Part shown: positions 17,930-26,282 of the stretch, piece after piece
How positions within the stretch are numbered: position 1 is the stretch's first letter
Layout: every line of letters starts with the position of its first letter
DNA from: Roseiarcus sp963770275
GTDB lineage: Bacteria; Pseudomonadota; Alphaproteobacteria; Rhizobiales; Beijerinckiaceae
Assembly (NCBI GenBank): GCA_963770275.1
Contig: CAVYPD010000029.1
Coordinates: 77,167 to 141,166 of the forward strand
DNA: 64,000 nt
Direction of reading: 5' to 3'
The notes under the pieces: generated by a model
Told to the model about the DNA's origin: nothing
Database searches by the model: none
What the model saw: only the letters and a program-made list of their open reading frames with translations
Program-made: the position numbers and the translations under genes

Positions 17930-18871
17930 CTAATCCTTGGCGCCGGGCCAGGAGGCGTACCAGGCGCGGAAGGTGGTGAACCGCCGCTTCGCCATGCTTT
18001 CCTGCGATCGGCTGAGCGCGTCGAAATCGTTCAAGTGCAATGCGTATTCGTCGTGCCCAACGAGCGTCATGAGGCGCTTGAAGTAGAGCACGAGATCGAC
18101 GCCCTCGTCGAAGACAGAGAGGGGCTCGAAGGCGCTCTCGAGTTCGAGCGCAAGACCACGCGCCTGAGCGTCGCCCTTGGCCGCGCGTTCACAAAGCTCA
18201 ACCAGACGAAGCACTTCGTGCGGGAACACATTGCCGATGCCAGTGATGGCGCCGCAGGCGCCGCAATTGACGAAGCCATGGAACACTTCAGTGTCGACGC
18301 CGACCATGAGCGCGATGTCGTCCGAACGCCCGGCGATGTGCTCCGCGGCGTAACTCAACAATTCCTTGCCGCCGAATTCCTTGAAGCCGACGAGATGGGG
18401 AAACTCATTTCGCAGCTCGAAGAAGAGCTCCGCTCGCGTTTGAAAGCCGTAATAGGGGCTGTTGTAGATGACTGAGGGCAAATCAACCGCGGCCTTCAGA
18501 ACGCGGTCGAAATGGCCGCGTTGCGCCGCCGTGGAGGAGCCGCGCGAGAGCACGCGCGGAATGATCATGAGCCCCTTCGCGCCTTTCGCCTTTGCATGGG
18601 CGGCGAGCGCGGCGGCCTGCTCGGTGTTCTGCGCGCCGGTGCCGACGATGACCGGTAGGCCCGCCTTCGCCAGACGTTCGACGCCCTCCATCCGCTGTTC
18701 GATCGTCAAGAGCGGCCAGTCGCCCATCGAACCGCAATAGACAAGCCCCGACATTCCGGCGCCGACAAGATGTTTCCCCATCTTGACGAGGGCGTCGAAG
18801 TCCGGCCGCCGATCGGGGCCGCATGGCGTCATGAGGGCCGGAATGGTTCCCGAAAAGACTTGCGACGACAT
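17930..18871 (-). CDS. lhpC: Pyrroline-4-hydroxy-2-carboxylate deaminase (DapA superfamily)
   Basis: This 313-residue TIM-barrel enzyme of the dihydrodipicolinate synthase superfamily matches the hydroxyproline branch: VYCGSMGDWPLLT, MIIPRVLSRGS, the Tyr of IYNSPYYGFQTR and the Schiff-base Lys in LVGFKEFGGKE. It converts 1-pyrroline-4-hydroxy-2-carboxylate to 2-oxoglutarate semialdehyde with loss of ammonia. It is the first gene of a two-gene minus-strand operon with the epimerase and is divergent from the PAS-AraC regulator across 87 bp. Confidence 0.83.
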   Translation of the reverse strand: MSSQVFSGTIPALMTPCGPDRRPDFDALVKMGKHLVGAGMSGLVYCGSMGDWPLLTIEQRMEGVERLAKAGLPVIVGTGAQNTEQAAALAAHAKAKGAKGLMIIPRVLSRGSSTAAQRGHFDRVLKAAVDLPSVIYNSPYYGFQTRAELFFELRNEFPHLVGFKEFGGKELLSYAAEHIAGRSDDIALMVGVDTEVFHGFVNCGACGAITGIGNVFPHEVLRLVELCERAAKGDAQARGLALELESAFEPLSVFDEGVDLVLYFKRLMTLVGHDEYALHLNDFDALSRSQESMAKRRFTTFRAWYASWPGAKD

Positions 18872-18958
18872 CGTGAGGCTCCCTAGAGTCGGACATTCGC
18901 TGGCCTGGATAATCGCATGTCTCGGCTCGCCGTTCTTGATTAAAACGCAGGCTCAGGG

Positions 18959-19762
18959 TTGAAAATCCGCACAATCGCGCGCGCGAAGATCGAGGCCGAC
19001 CCGGCGGCGTCGCTCGCCGCGATCCTCGGACGCCCGTTTCCGGGCGTTGAGCTCTTCGACCGCGTCGCCGACACCGTGTTCTTCATCAAGGACCAGGAGG
19101 CGCGCTACGTCACGGTCAATCAGACCCTCGTCCAGCGCTGCCGGTTCGCCAGCAAGAGCGCGCTGATCGGCCGCAAGGCGAGCGAGGTCTTCGCCGCGCC
19201 ACTCGGCGAGCTGTTCGAGGCGCAGGATCTCAAGGTCATCGCCGAAGGCCTCTCGATCCGTGGCCGGATGGAACGTCATCTTTATCCGGGCGGCAGCGAA
19301 GGTTGGTGTCTGACCTGGAAAGAGCCGCTGATCGATGGCTCCGGAGTCATACGCGGCTTGGCCGGCATTTCCCGCGACGCGCCGGCTCTGTCCGGATCGG
19401 CGCCGGTTTCGGCGGCGCTTTCAGCGACGCTCGCCTATATCGACGACCATCTCGATGAGCCCCTGCGTATTCCCGACCTTGCTGCGCGAGCGGGCCTCTC
19501 GCCGTTCCGGTTTGATCGAAGAATCAGGACCGTGTTCGGCTTCTCCGCCGGCCAATATCTGTCGCGATTGCGCATCGACCGGGCTTGTGACCGGCTCCGG
19601 CACTCTGAGGCTTCCTTGAGCGAATTGGCGCTCGAGTGCGGTTATGCGGACCAGGCGGCCTTTACGCGGCAATTCCACAAAACGGTCGGCCTCACCCCCG
19701 GCGCCTATCGGTTGGCGACGGCGCGCGGCCGCAAGCGCCCGCTCATCGGGGTTCAACTCTAA
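18959..19762 (+). CDS. AraC-family regulator with N-terminal PAS-like domain
   Basis: The 267-residue protein has a PAS-type sensor (LFDRVADTVFFIKDQEARYVTVN at about 35-57, ending GLAGISRD) and a C-terminal AraC DNA-binding domain with two helix-turn-helix units, LRIPDLAARAGLSPFRFDR and ASLSELALECGYADQAAFTRQFHK. It begins at TTG 18959 with no obvious better start. It is divergent from the hydroxyproline operon and likely controls it, as AraC-type regulators do in other hydroxyproline clusters. The ligand is unknown. Regulation of the following binding-protein gene is also plausible. Confidence 0.82.
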   Translation: MKIRTIARAKIEADPAASLAAILGRPFPGVELFDRVADTVFFIKDQEARYVTVNQTLVQRCRFASKSALIGRKASEVFAAPLGELFEAQDLKVIAEGLSIRGRMERHLYPGGSEGWCLTWKEPLIDGSGVIRGLAGISRDAPALSGSAPVSAALSATLAYIDDHLDEPLRIPDLAARAGLSPFRFDRRIRTVFGFSAGQYLSRLRIDRACDRLRHSEASLSELALECGYADQAAFTRQFHKTVGLTPGAYRLATARGRKRPLIGVQL

Positions 19763-19900
19763 CCGAGGGCCGGCGCCCACGTTTTCGCGTTGCGCCGCAT
19801 AAGAAATCCGTTTCAAAGTCCCACACAGTCGAAAAGATGCCCGGGGCGAGCGCCGTTCATCGCTCCCGCGCGCCAAGCCGAGGAACCGGGAGGAAACACA

Positions 19901-21109
19901 ATGGGCAACCTAAGCCTGATTCAATTGGCGTCCGCGGCCCTCGCCGCATATGGCCTGCTTGCGGGCGCGCCGGCCTCAGCGCAGGGCGTCAAGATCGGCA
20001 TTCTGAACGACCAGTCCGGAACCTATGCCGACTATGGCGGCAAGGGGTCGATCGAAGCGGCGAAAATGGCGATCGAGGATTTCGGCGGTAGCGTGCTCGG
20101 CCAGACAATCGACATGGTGACCGCCGATCACCAGAACAAGCCCGATCTCGCCGGCAACATCGCCCGCCGCTGGTACGACGTCGAGGGCGTCGACATGATC
20201 ACCGATCTCACGACGTCCTCGGTCGCGCTTGCGGTGCAGGGGATCGCCGCCGAGAAGAAGAAGATCGACATCGTGGTCGGCGCGGCGACATCGGCGATCA
20301 CCGGCGCCGCATGTACCCCCTACGGCTTCCACTGGGCGTTCGACACCCACGCGCTTGCGGTCTCGACGGGGGGCGCGCTGGTGAAGACTGGCGGCGACAC
20401 CTGGTACTTCGTCACCGTGGATTACGCTTTCGGTCATGCGCTCGAGAAGGACACGAGCGCCGTCATCGAAGCTGACGGCGGCAAGGTGCTGGGCCATGTG
20501 CTCTATCCCCTCAACGCCCCCGACTTCTCGTCCTTCCTCCTGCAGGCGCAAAGCTCGAAGGCGAAAATCATCGGTCTCGCCAACGGCGGCACAGACACTG
20601 TGAATTCGATCAAGCAAGCGGCGGAGTTCGGCATCGTCGCCGGCGGCCAGCGGCTCGCGGCGCTCTTGTTGACCGTGGCGGATCTTCATGGGCTCGGACT
20701 GCAAGCGGCGCAGGGACTAGTGCTGACCGAGAGCTACTATTGGGACCTCAACGACCGGACGCGCGAGTTCGGCGAGCGTTACTATAAACGCACCGGGCGG
20801 ATGCCGAACATGGTTCAGGCAGGCACCTATTCGGCGACCTTGCAATATCTCAAGGCGGTAAAGGCGGCCGGGACGAAGGACTCGGATGCGGTGGTGAAGA
20901 AGCTCAAGGAGCTGCCGGTCGACGACGCCTTCACGTCGCATGGGCATGTGCAGGCCAACGGCCGCATGGTGTCGGACCTCTATCTGTTTCAGGTCAAAAA
21001 GCCCTCGGAGAGCAAGCGCGACTGGGACTATTATAATCTGCTCGCGACGGTGCCCGGCGACACCGCCTATCCGACCGCCGCCAACAGCGGCTGCCCATTG
21101 ACGAAGTAA
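19901..21109 (+). CDS. Periplasmic binding protein, branched-chain amino acid (family 4) type
   Basis: The product is a 402-residue Leu/Ile/Val-type binding protein. I start it at ATG 19901 after ggaggaaacac; a signal peptide ends at APASAQ (about residue 27). VKIGILNDQSGTYADYGGKGS and the ITGAACTPYGFHWAFDTHALA stretch are typical of ABC substrate-binding proteins from this group. No permease or ATPase genes accompany it, so it must work with a transporter elsewhere. Its place beside the hydroxyproline genes and regulator suggests an imino-acid ligand, but this is inference. Confidence 0.83.
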   Translation: MGNLSLIQLASAALAAYGLLAGAPASAQGVKIGILNDQSGTYADYGGKGSIEAAKMAIEDFGGSVLGQTIDMVTADHQNKPDLAGNIARRWYDVEGVDMITDLTTSSVALAVQGIAAEKKKIDIVVGAATSAITGAACTPYGFHWAFDTHALAVSTGGALVKTGGDTWYFVTVDYAFGHALEKDTSAVIEADGGKVLGHVLYPLNAPDFSSFLLQAQSSKAKIIGLANGGTDTVNSIKQAAEFGIVAGGQRLAALLLTVADLHGLGLQAAQGLVLTESYYWDLNDRTREFGERYYKRTGRMPNMVQAGTYSATLQYLKAVKAAGTKDSDAVVKKLKELPVDDAFTSHGHVQANGRMVSDLYLFQVKKPSESKRDWDYYNLLATVPGDTAYPTAANSGCPLTK

Positions 21110-21139
21110 GGGGAAGAAGTAGTCCCTTCGCCGCTTTCC

Positions 21140-21622
21140 TCATCCTGAGGAGAAGGTCGAACGGCGCTGTACGTAAACGACGAGGTTGTCGAGCGTCTGC
21201 GCCGTCCCGACATCGACGCCCATTCTGAGATACTGATCGAGCTGTTCGGTAGATCGACATTCGATCTCGACGGTCATGTGCGTCGTTCCGCGAGTCTCCT
21301 CGAGAGTGACCCGTCCCGTTGCGCCAAGCGCTTCGAAGATGAGCCGACCAGGCGGAGCGATCTCACGATAGGTTCCGGCGAAGGGCATGTCTGGATGGTC
21401 TTTCGTGGCGAATTTGAAGGACCCGCCGGGCCGAAGGTCGATCTCGCAGGCCGCCAGCGGCTCACCGGCTGGATCCCACCAGCAGGCGACATGCTTCGGA
21501 TTTGTCCAGGCCTCAAAGATCTCCGCGCGAGGCGCATCGAAATCGCGCGTCAGTTTTATCGCGTGTGACCGACGGTCAATAAGAAGCCCGATTCTCTGGG
21601 CGGCTGTCTGCGCTAACGGCAT
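21140..21622 (-). CDS. SRPBCC/AHSA1-domain protein
   Basis: The 160-residue protein belongs to the AHSA1-like START fold (IKLTRDFDAPRAEIFEAWTNPKHVACWWDP at about 23-52; GGSFKFATKDHPDMPFAGTYREI later). Such proteins commonly pair with an ArsR-type regulator, as here: the regulator lies immediately upstream, 1 bp apart. Function unknown; small-ligand binding is typical. Its last codons overlap a short palindromic repeat (cctcatcctgagg, 21138-21150) of the kind scattered in related genomes. Confidence 0.82.
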   Translation of the reverse strand: MPLAQTAAQRIGLLIDRRSHAIKLTRDFDAPRAEIFEAWTNPKHVACWWDPAGEPLAACEIDLRPGGSFKFATKDHPDMPFAGTYREIAPPGRLIFEALGATGRVTLEETRGTTHMTVEIECRSTEQLDQYLRMGVDVGTAQTLDNLVVYVQRRSTFSSG

Positions 21623-21623
21623 C

Positions 21624-21971
21624 TCATTTCTCCTTTTGCTGTTTCATCGTGGCAAGGTGCGCGTCGAGATTGTTCAAGCGGCTCTCCCATTGCTGGCGGA
21701 AGGGCTCGATCCAGTCGGCGACGTCCTTCATCGCGAACGGCGCAAGTCTGCGGGGACGCCGCTGCGCGTCGCGCCCACCCTCGATCAGGCCTGCATTCTC
21801 CAGCACCTTGAGATGCTTCGAAATTGTCGGCTGGCTGAGCTCGAACGGCTCCATCAATTGCGAAACAGTTGCTTCGCCTTGAGTGAGGCGCGCCAGGATT
21901 GCCCGGCGTGTGGGATCGCAGAGCGCCTGGAAGGCGATGCTTAAGTGATCTACGTGATAGCTGGTTGCCAT
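21624..21971 (-). CDS. ArsR-family transcriptional regulator
   Basis: The 115-residue winged-helix protein reads LCDPTRRAILARLTQGEATVSQLMEPFELSQPTISKHLKVLENAGLI, the ArsR helix-turn-helix. It lacks the CxC metal site of true arsenic sensors, like most ArsR proteins coupled to SRPBCC genes. It is first in a two-gene minus-strand operon and probably represses itself through the repeats just upstream. Confidence 0.88.
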   Translation of the reverse strand: MATSYHVDHLSIAFQALCDPTRRAILARLTQGEATVSQLMEPFELSQPTISKHLKVLENAGLIEGGRDAQRRPRRLAPFAMKDVADWIEPFRQQWESRLNNLDAHLATMKQQKEK

Positions 21972-21974
21972 AAT

Positions 21975-21998
21975 CGTATATGACTATATGGCAATATG
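21975..21998 (-). promoter_or_regulatory. Three CATAT repeats at 8-bp spacing before the arsR-type start
   Basis: Read toward the gene, the sequence has CATATTGC, CATATAGT and CATATACG in immediate succession, ending 4 bp before the ATG at 21971. The last two copies also appear on the plus strand as tatatg-ac-tatatg (21977-21990). Spaced AT-rich repeats over a start region fit an ArsR operator or a promoter element. Function inferred. Confidence 0.35.
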
Positions 21999-22437
21999 AG
22001 AGTCAAGGGGTAAGTCGACCTCTCGCGTAATTAGTTGACGCTCCTTCCGTGGCGGCGAAGTTCCGAGGGCTCGCCGCGAGCGCTGGCGCCGCGCCCGCAT
22101 CGGCGGCCAGTGTCGCCCACGACGATTGTCGAGAGGCGACGGCGATTGACAGAATACTTCGTTTGTGCCTTGTTTAAGGTCGACTTTTGGTGTCAGTTAC
22201 ACAGACATAAAGACACTAATTCTTCATCGCATTGAATGAGCTGGTTCCAACTAAGTCGTAAAGATGTAGCTATAAGTTATTTGACTCACTTCCGCCTAAT
22301 TGAGAAAGTAATAAATCGGGCCAGATCAGGACAATCCATCAATCATCGGTGCCTGACTTCCGTCAATGCAAACTCAACGCCCAGAATTCGTATTCGGTGC
22401 AATCAATATTTTCCTTCGCCTGCCTTGGGAGGTCTAT
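21999..22437. other. Gene-free spacer before the DUF2252 gene
   Basis: About 440 bp with no supported gene. The second half is less GC-rich than its surroundings (for example around 22180-22310). I see no tRNA, repeat array or mobile-element end. The DUF2252 ribosome site is at its right end (gggagg, about 22428). Confidence 0.4.
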
Positions 22438-23538
22438 ATGTCCATTGTCGACGATACCAAAAAATTTGAGGACTGGCTTAGACTCCGCTGCCATGTCGTC
22501 GAAGAGGGGCTTCTTAAGAAGCATGACCTCATGGCGAGAGACCAGTTCAAGTTTTTCCGCTCGACCTGTTATCGTTTTGCGCGCAAGACTCGTGAACTCC
22601 TCCCCGATCTCGGCAATGCACGACCCGTCCCTAGCGTAGGGGATGCTCATGTGGAGAACTGGGGAACGTGGCGGGACGACGAAGGGCGGCTTGTATGGGG
22701 CGTCAACGATTTCGATGACTCCGCCCTTCTTCCCTACACATACGACCTGCTCCGTCTCGCGACCAGCGCGCAACTCTCGGGCCAGGTCAGTGGCTCGCCA
22801 AAGGACCAAGTCGCCACCATCCTCAACGGCTACAACGACGGCTTGTCCAAGCCGGGTCCTGGGTTCATTGATGTCGATGTGCCTTGGATGGCGGATCTCG
22901 CGCGACATCTCGCGCCCGTCCCAAGCAAGTTCAAGAAGAAGCTTGAGAACGCAAAAACCGCGAACCCTCCGGCTGAAGTCACCGAAGCGCTATTGGATCA
23001 ACTCCCCTCGGGAGCGAAGCTGATTGCCTATCACAAGTGGCAAAAGGGCGGAGGCTCCCTGGGTCGGCCGCGTTACGTGGCGCACGCCGAGTGGCGCAGC
23101 GGATTGGTGGCGCGCGAAGCAAAGGCCCTTGTGCCGTCCTCATGGGATTTTGACGAGGGCGTCGAGGAAGCGGCGACCCTCTTCCTCAATGTTGCGACTG
23201 GACGATACCGATCCCCGGATCCCTTCTTGAGTTTGCGGTCGGGCTACATAGTGCGCCGCATTGCGCAGGACAGCCAAAAGCTCGACGCGGACGAAGCCCT
23301 CATCACGGACGCAAACTCGCTCGCCTGGCTCTCGGCGATGGGTCGCGATCTCGCAGCGGTGCATCTGAGCGGTCGCGCAACCAAGGATGAAATCCTCGCG
23401 GATCTCAAAAAACGGAAAGAGGATTGGCTCGTCAAAGGAACCGAAGTGGCTTTGCAGCAGGTGCAGAAGGACTTTCGTGTCTGGTGTGAACATCATCCCG
23501 GTAAGCCCGACGGCGCGAACCCTTCGGCTCCGGTTTGA
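22438..23538 (+). CDS. DUF2252 family protein
   Basis: The 366-residue protein has the DUF2252 kinase-like hallmarks: FKFFRSTCYRFARK, VGDAHVENWGTW (metal/ATP-type loop) and NDFDDSALLPYTYDLLRLATS, which resemble catalytic loops of aminoglycoside-phosphotransferase-like folds. No reaction is established for the family. I choose ATG 22438 with a GGGAGG site over an upstream in-frame ATG at 22366 that lacks one. It stands alone, flanked by spacers, and could be an acquired gene. Confidence 0.82.
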   Translation: MSIVDDTKKFEDWLRLRCHVVEEGLLKKHDLMARDQFKFFRSTCYRFARKTRELLPDLGNARPVPSVGDAHVENWGTWRDDEGRLVWGVNDFDDSALLPYTYDLLRLATSAQLSGQVSGSPKDQVATILNGYNDGLSKPGPGFIDVDVPWMADLARHLAPVPSKFKKKLENAKTANPPAEVTEALLDQLPSGAKLIAYHKWQKGGGSLGRPRYVAHAEWRSGLVAREAKALVPSSWDFDEGVEEAATLFLNVATGRYRSPDPFLSLRSGYIVRRIAQDSQKLDADEALITDANSLAWLSAMGRDLAAVHLSGRATKDEILADLKKRKEDWLVKGTEVALQQVQKDFRVWCEHHPGKPDGANPSAPV

Positions 23539-23576
23539 ACAACTCTGCCCGCCTGGGCGTATCCGCCGCTCTCCGT

Positions 23577-24780
23577 TTACACAATCCCGAGCGCCCTTCC
23601 GGCATCTTCGAAGGCGCCGATCGCAAAATCAATGTCGGCTTCTGTCAGCGCCGCCGACATTTGCGTGCGGATGCGCGCCTGCCCCTTCGGTACGACGGGA
23701 AAGAAGAATCCGGCCACGAATACGCCACGCTCGTCGAGCGCCTGAGCCAGATCCTGGGCCTTCTGCGCCTCGCCCAGCATCACCGGAATGATCGGCGTCT
23801 CGCCGGGCGCGACAGTGAATCCGGCCTTCTCGACACCTTCGCGAAATCGCCGCGCATGGTTTTTTAGGAGCGCGCGCCGGCCATCGGCCTCGATCGCAAT
23901 TTCGAGCGCCTTCAAGGCTCCGGCGGCGAGCGGCGGCGCGAGCGAATTGGAGAAGAGATAGGGCCGCGCCCGCTGCCGCAGGAGGTCGACGATCGGCTGG
24001 TCGGCGGCGACGAAGCCGCCCATGCCGCCGCCAAGCGTCTTGCCGAACGTGCCGGTGACGATGTTGACGCGGTCGCCCGCGCCAGTCAGCGCCGGCGTGC
24101 CGCGACCCTTCTCGCCGAGATGTCCGGTCGCATGGCAATCGTCCACCAGAACCAGCGCGCCGTAACGGTCGGCAAGTTCGCAGATCTCTTTCAGCTTGGC
24201 GACATAGCCGTCCATCGAAAACACGCCGTCGCTGGCGATGAGCTTGAACCGCGCGCCTGCGGAATCGGCTTCCTTCAGGCGGTCCTCGAGCTCGTTCATG
24301 TCGGAATTCGCGAAGCGGTAGCGCTTCGCCTTGCTGAGGCGCACGCCGTCGATGATCGAGGCGTGGTTCAGGCTGTCGGAAATGATCGCGTCCTCTTCGC
24401 CGAGCAGCGGCTCGAACACGCCGCCGTTGGCGTCGAAACAGGCGGCGAACACGATCGCATCCGCCTTGCCCAGGTGCTTGGCGATCGCCTGCTCGAGTTC
24501 ACGATGCAGCGTCTGCGCGCCGCAGATGAAGCGCACCGAAGCCATGCCGAAGCCGAACTGGTCCATGGCGCGGCGCGCCGCCGCGATGACGTCCGGGTGA
24601 TCGGCGAGGCCGAGATAATTGTTGGAGCAGAGATTGACGGCATCAGCGCGGACCTTGCGGGGACGCGACATGGATGCGCCCGCCCTGCGGCCCGGTCAGC
24701 AGGCGCTCGCGCTTCGTCAGGCCTGCCGCCTCGATGTCGTCGAGGGTCGCGCGGATGTGGGTGAGAAAGGCGTCGGTCAT
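23577..24780 (-). CDS. kbl: Glycine C-acetyltransferase / 2-amino-3-ketobutyrate CoA ligase (frameshifted)
   Basis: This alpha-oxoamine synthase converts 2-amino-3-oxobutyrate plus CoA to glycine and acetyl-CoA in threonine breakdown. PLP contacts are visible in LNHASIIDGVRLSKAKR and VLVDDCHATGHLGE; the Schiff-base Lys is in GTFGKTLGGGMGG. The N-terminus MTDAFLTHIRATLDDIEAAGL starts at ATG 24780 and runs to GGRIHVA; the frame then fails and resumes one base over at PRKVRADAVNLCSNNYL. One extra base at about 24657-24666 is the cause. The repaired length is about 400 residues. Threonine dehydrogenase, its usual partner, is not adjacent. Confidence 0.83.
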
Positions 24781-25185
24781 GAGCCGCCTCGTTTCGATGA
24801 TGGGAGAAGCGGCGAGCTTAACAGCGCATAACGGTCCCCGCTATGGCGGCACCTGGAGGTGAGTTCGTCCCGCCCGCGCTGAATGCCAGACTTGCCTGCA
24901 CGGCGTTCAGGCGCATTATTTCGTTATTCGCAGTGGCGGCGGTAGCGAGACTGCCCGTGCCCTGACTCTACGGCCGAAAACCTAGGAGACGTCCGGCAGC
25001 TTGTGGACGTTGAAGGGGACGGCCCGTGCTTGATCATGAAATTAAACATATATAATATGCTATATTTTCCTGTGAGACTTACCCATTTCGAGTTGCAGAA
25101 AAATGAGATTAAGCAATTGAAAAGAATGAGGTGCCCGCAAAACCTAACACCCCACTTGCCAGTGGAATATAAGCCCGGCGCGATC
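24781..25185. other. Gene-free spacer between kbl and the trmN6-like gene
   Basis: About 405 bp with no supported gene on either strand. The part at 25020-25120 is AT-rich (taaacatatataatatgc) compared with neighbours. It may hold the kbl promoter toward its left end. No repeat or RNA gene was recognised. Confidence 0.4.
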
Positions 25186-25988
25186 CTACCCGCCCCAGTC
25201 GATAAGCCGCTCGCCGCGATGGATGGCGTCCGCCTCAGCCGTCAGTCGGCCGTCGGTCCCGTGCAGGATCAGCCCCGGCGCGAGGCGCAGCGGCGCTTTT
25301 GAGCCCTTCACGCCCGAGACGAGCAGACGATGCGCGCTCGCGCCGATCGCCGGATGAACCGGCAGAAGCGCCAGCGCGCCGAGGCGGCCTCCGATCGCCG
25401 CGAGGATCACGCTCAGCGCGTCGGGCCGGTGGATCATCACGAACCGCCCGCCCGGCGCGAGGATCAGCGAGCGAAGCCTGAATCCAGTCGGCGAGGCTCG
25501 CGCCCGCCTCCGCCCCGGCCAAGACATGCGCCCGCGCCTTGCCTTCGTCGGGAGAGGCGCGGACCGTCGTGGCGTCGAAGAATGGCGGGTTGGTGACGAC
25601 GCAACTGGCCGGTTCCGTCAGCCCCGCCTCGCGGCGCGCCTTCGGGTTGAGCACGTCGAGCCGCAGGACGCGCGTGCGCGTCTCGAAGCCCGTTGCGCGC
25701 CGCATTGCGTTCGGCGAGCCGCGCCAGATCGGGATCGATCTCGACAAGATCGACGGACGCCAAGCGGATTGCGCTCAGCCAGCGCCAGGCCGACCGCGCC
25801 GACGCCCGCGCCGACGTCGACGATCCGGCCTTGCCGAGCGTCGCCCGCCGCTGCGACCAGCAGAGCGGCGTCCGTTCCGACCCGATGGCCGCGCTTCGGC
25901 TGCGTGAGCATGAGCCGGCCGCCAAGCCATCGGTCCTCGGTCAGCCCGTCCGCCGCGGCGTCTCAAGCTCCGCCGAGGGCTCAGGCAT
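25186..25988 (-). CDS. tRNA1(Val) A37 N6-methyltransferase family protein (four frameshifts)
   Basis: The pieces, read in order, give one SAM-dependent methyltransferase of about 250 residues: ATG 25988 (MPEPSAELETP), WLGGRLMLTQPKRGHRVGTDAALL, the SAM motif IVDVGAGVGAVGLALAERNP, then SVDLVEIDPDLARLAERNAARNG, the catalytic NPPFFDATTVR and a C-terminal part ending GERLIDWGG. Each change of frame is repaired by removing one base, at about 25951-25960, 25762-25767, 25685-25692 and 25474-25480. The start overlaps the stop of the DUF2007 gene (ATGCCTGA). The motif NPPF and layout match the TrmN6/YfiC group that methylates adenine 37 in tRNA-Val. If the sequence were literal this would be a dead gene. 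Confidence 0.78.
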
Positions 25989-26205
25989 CGCGCAGTTCTT
26001 TGCCCAGACCCGCTTCGACCAGCAGACGGCGGACGCGCCCCTCCTCTTCTCCGTCGATCAGTATCCGCCTCGGCAGGAAGCCGAGCGAGCCCTCGACGGC
26101 CGCCATATGCTGGTCGGCGACGAAATACGCGACCCGCTCGGCCTTCAGGATCGATTCGATGACGCTGATGAGAACGAGATCGTTGGTGCGCAGGATTTCG
26201 ACCAA
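25981..26205 (-). CDS. DUF2007 domain protein
   Basis: This 74-residue protein reads VEILRTNDLVLISVIESILKAERVAYFVADQHMAAVEGSLGFLPRRILI, typical of DUF2007 (putative signal-transducing, PII-like fold). I use TTG 26203-26205 with a nearby GAGG site; the frame is open further upstream but the extra residues are not family-like. It precedes and overlaps the methyltransferase gene and is divergent from the polyprenyl synthase. Its role is unknown. Confidence 0.8.
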   Translation of the reverse strand: MVEILRTNDLVLISVIESILKAERVAYFVADQHMAAVEGSLGFLPRRILIDGEEEGRVRRLLVEAGLGKELRDA

Positions 26206-26282
26206 AAGGGACCTCGATTTCGGGCTCACTTGCCGCTTGGGTGGGCCGTCTTTATGGTCGCGGCGCGGGATCTGGCAAGGGA

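Noticed and set aside
18035..18475. Plus-strand frame opposite the hydroxyproline deaminase
   Set aside because: Shadow of a well-supported DapA-family gene.
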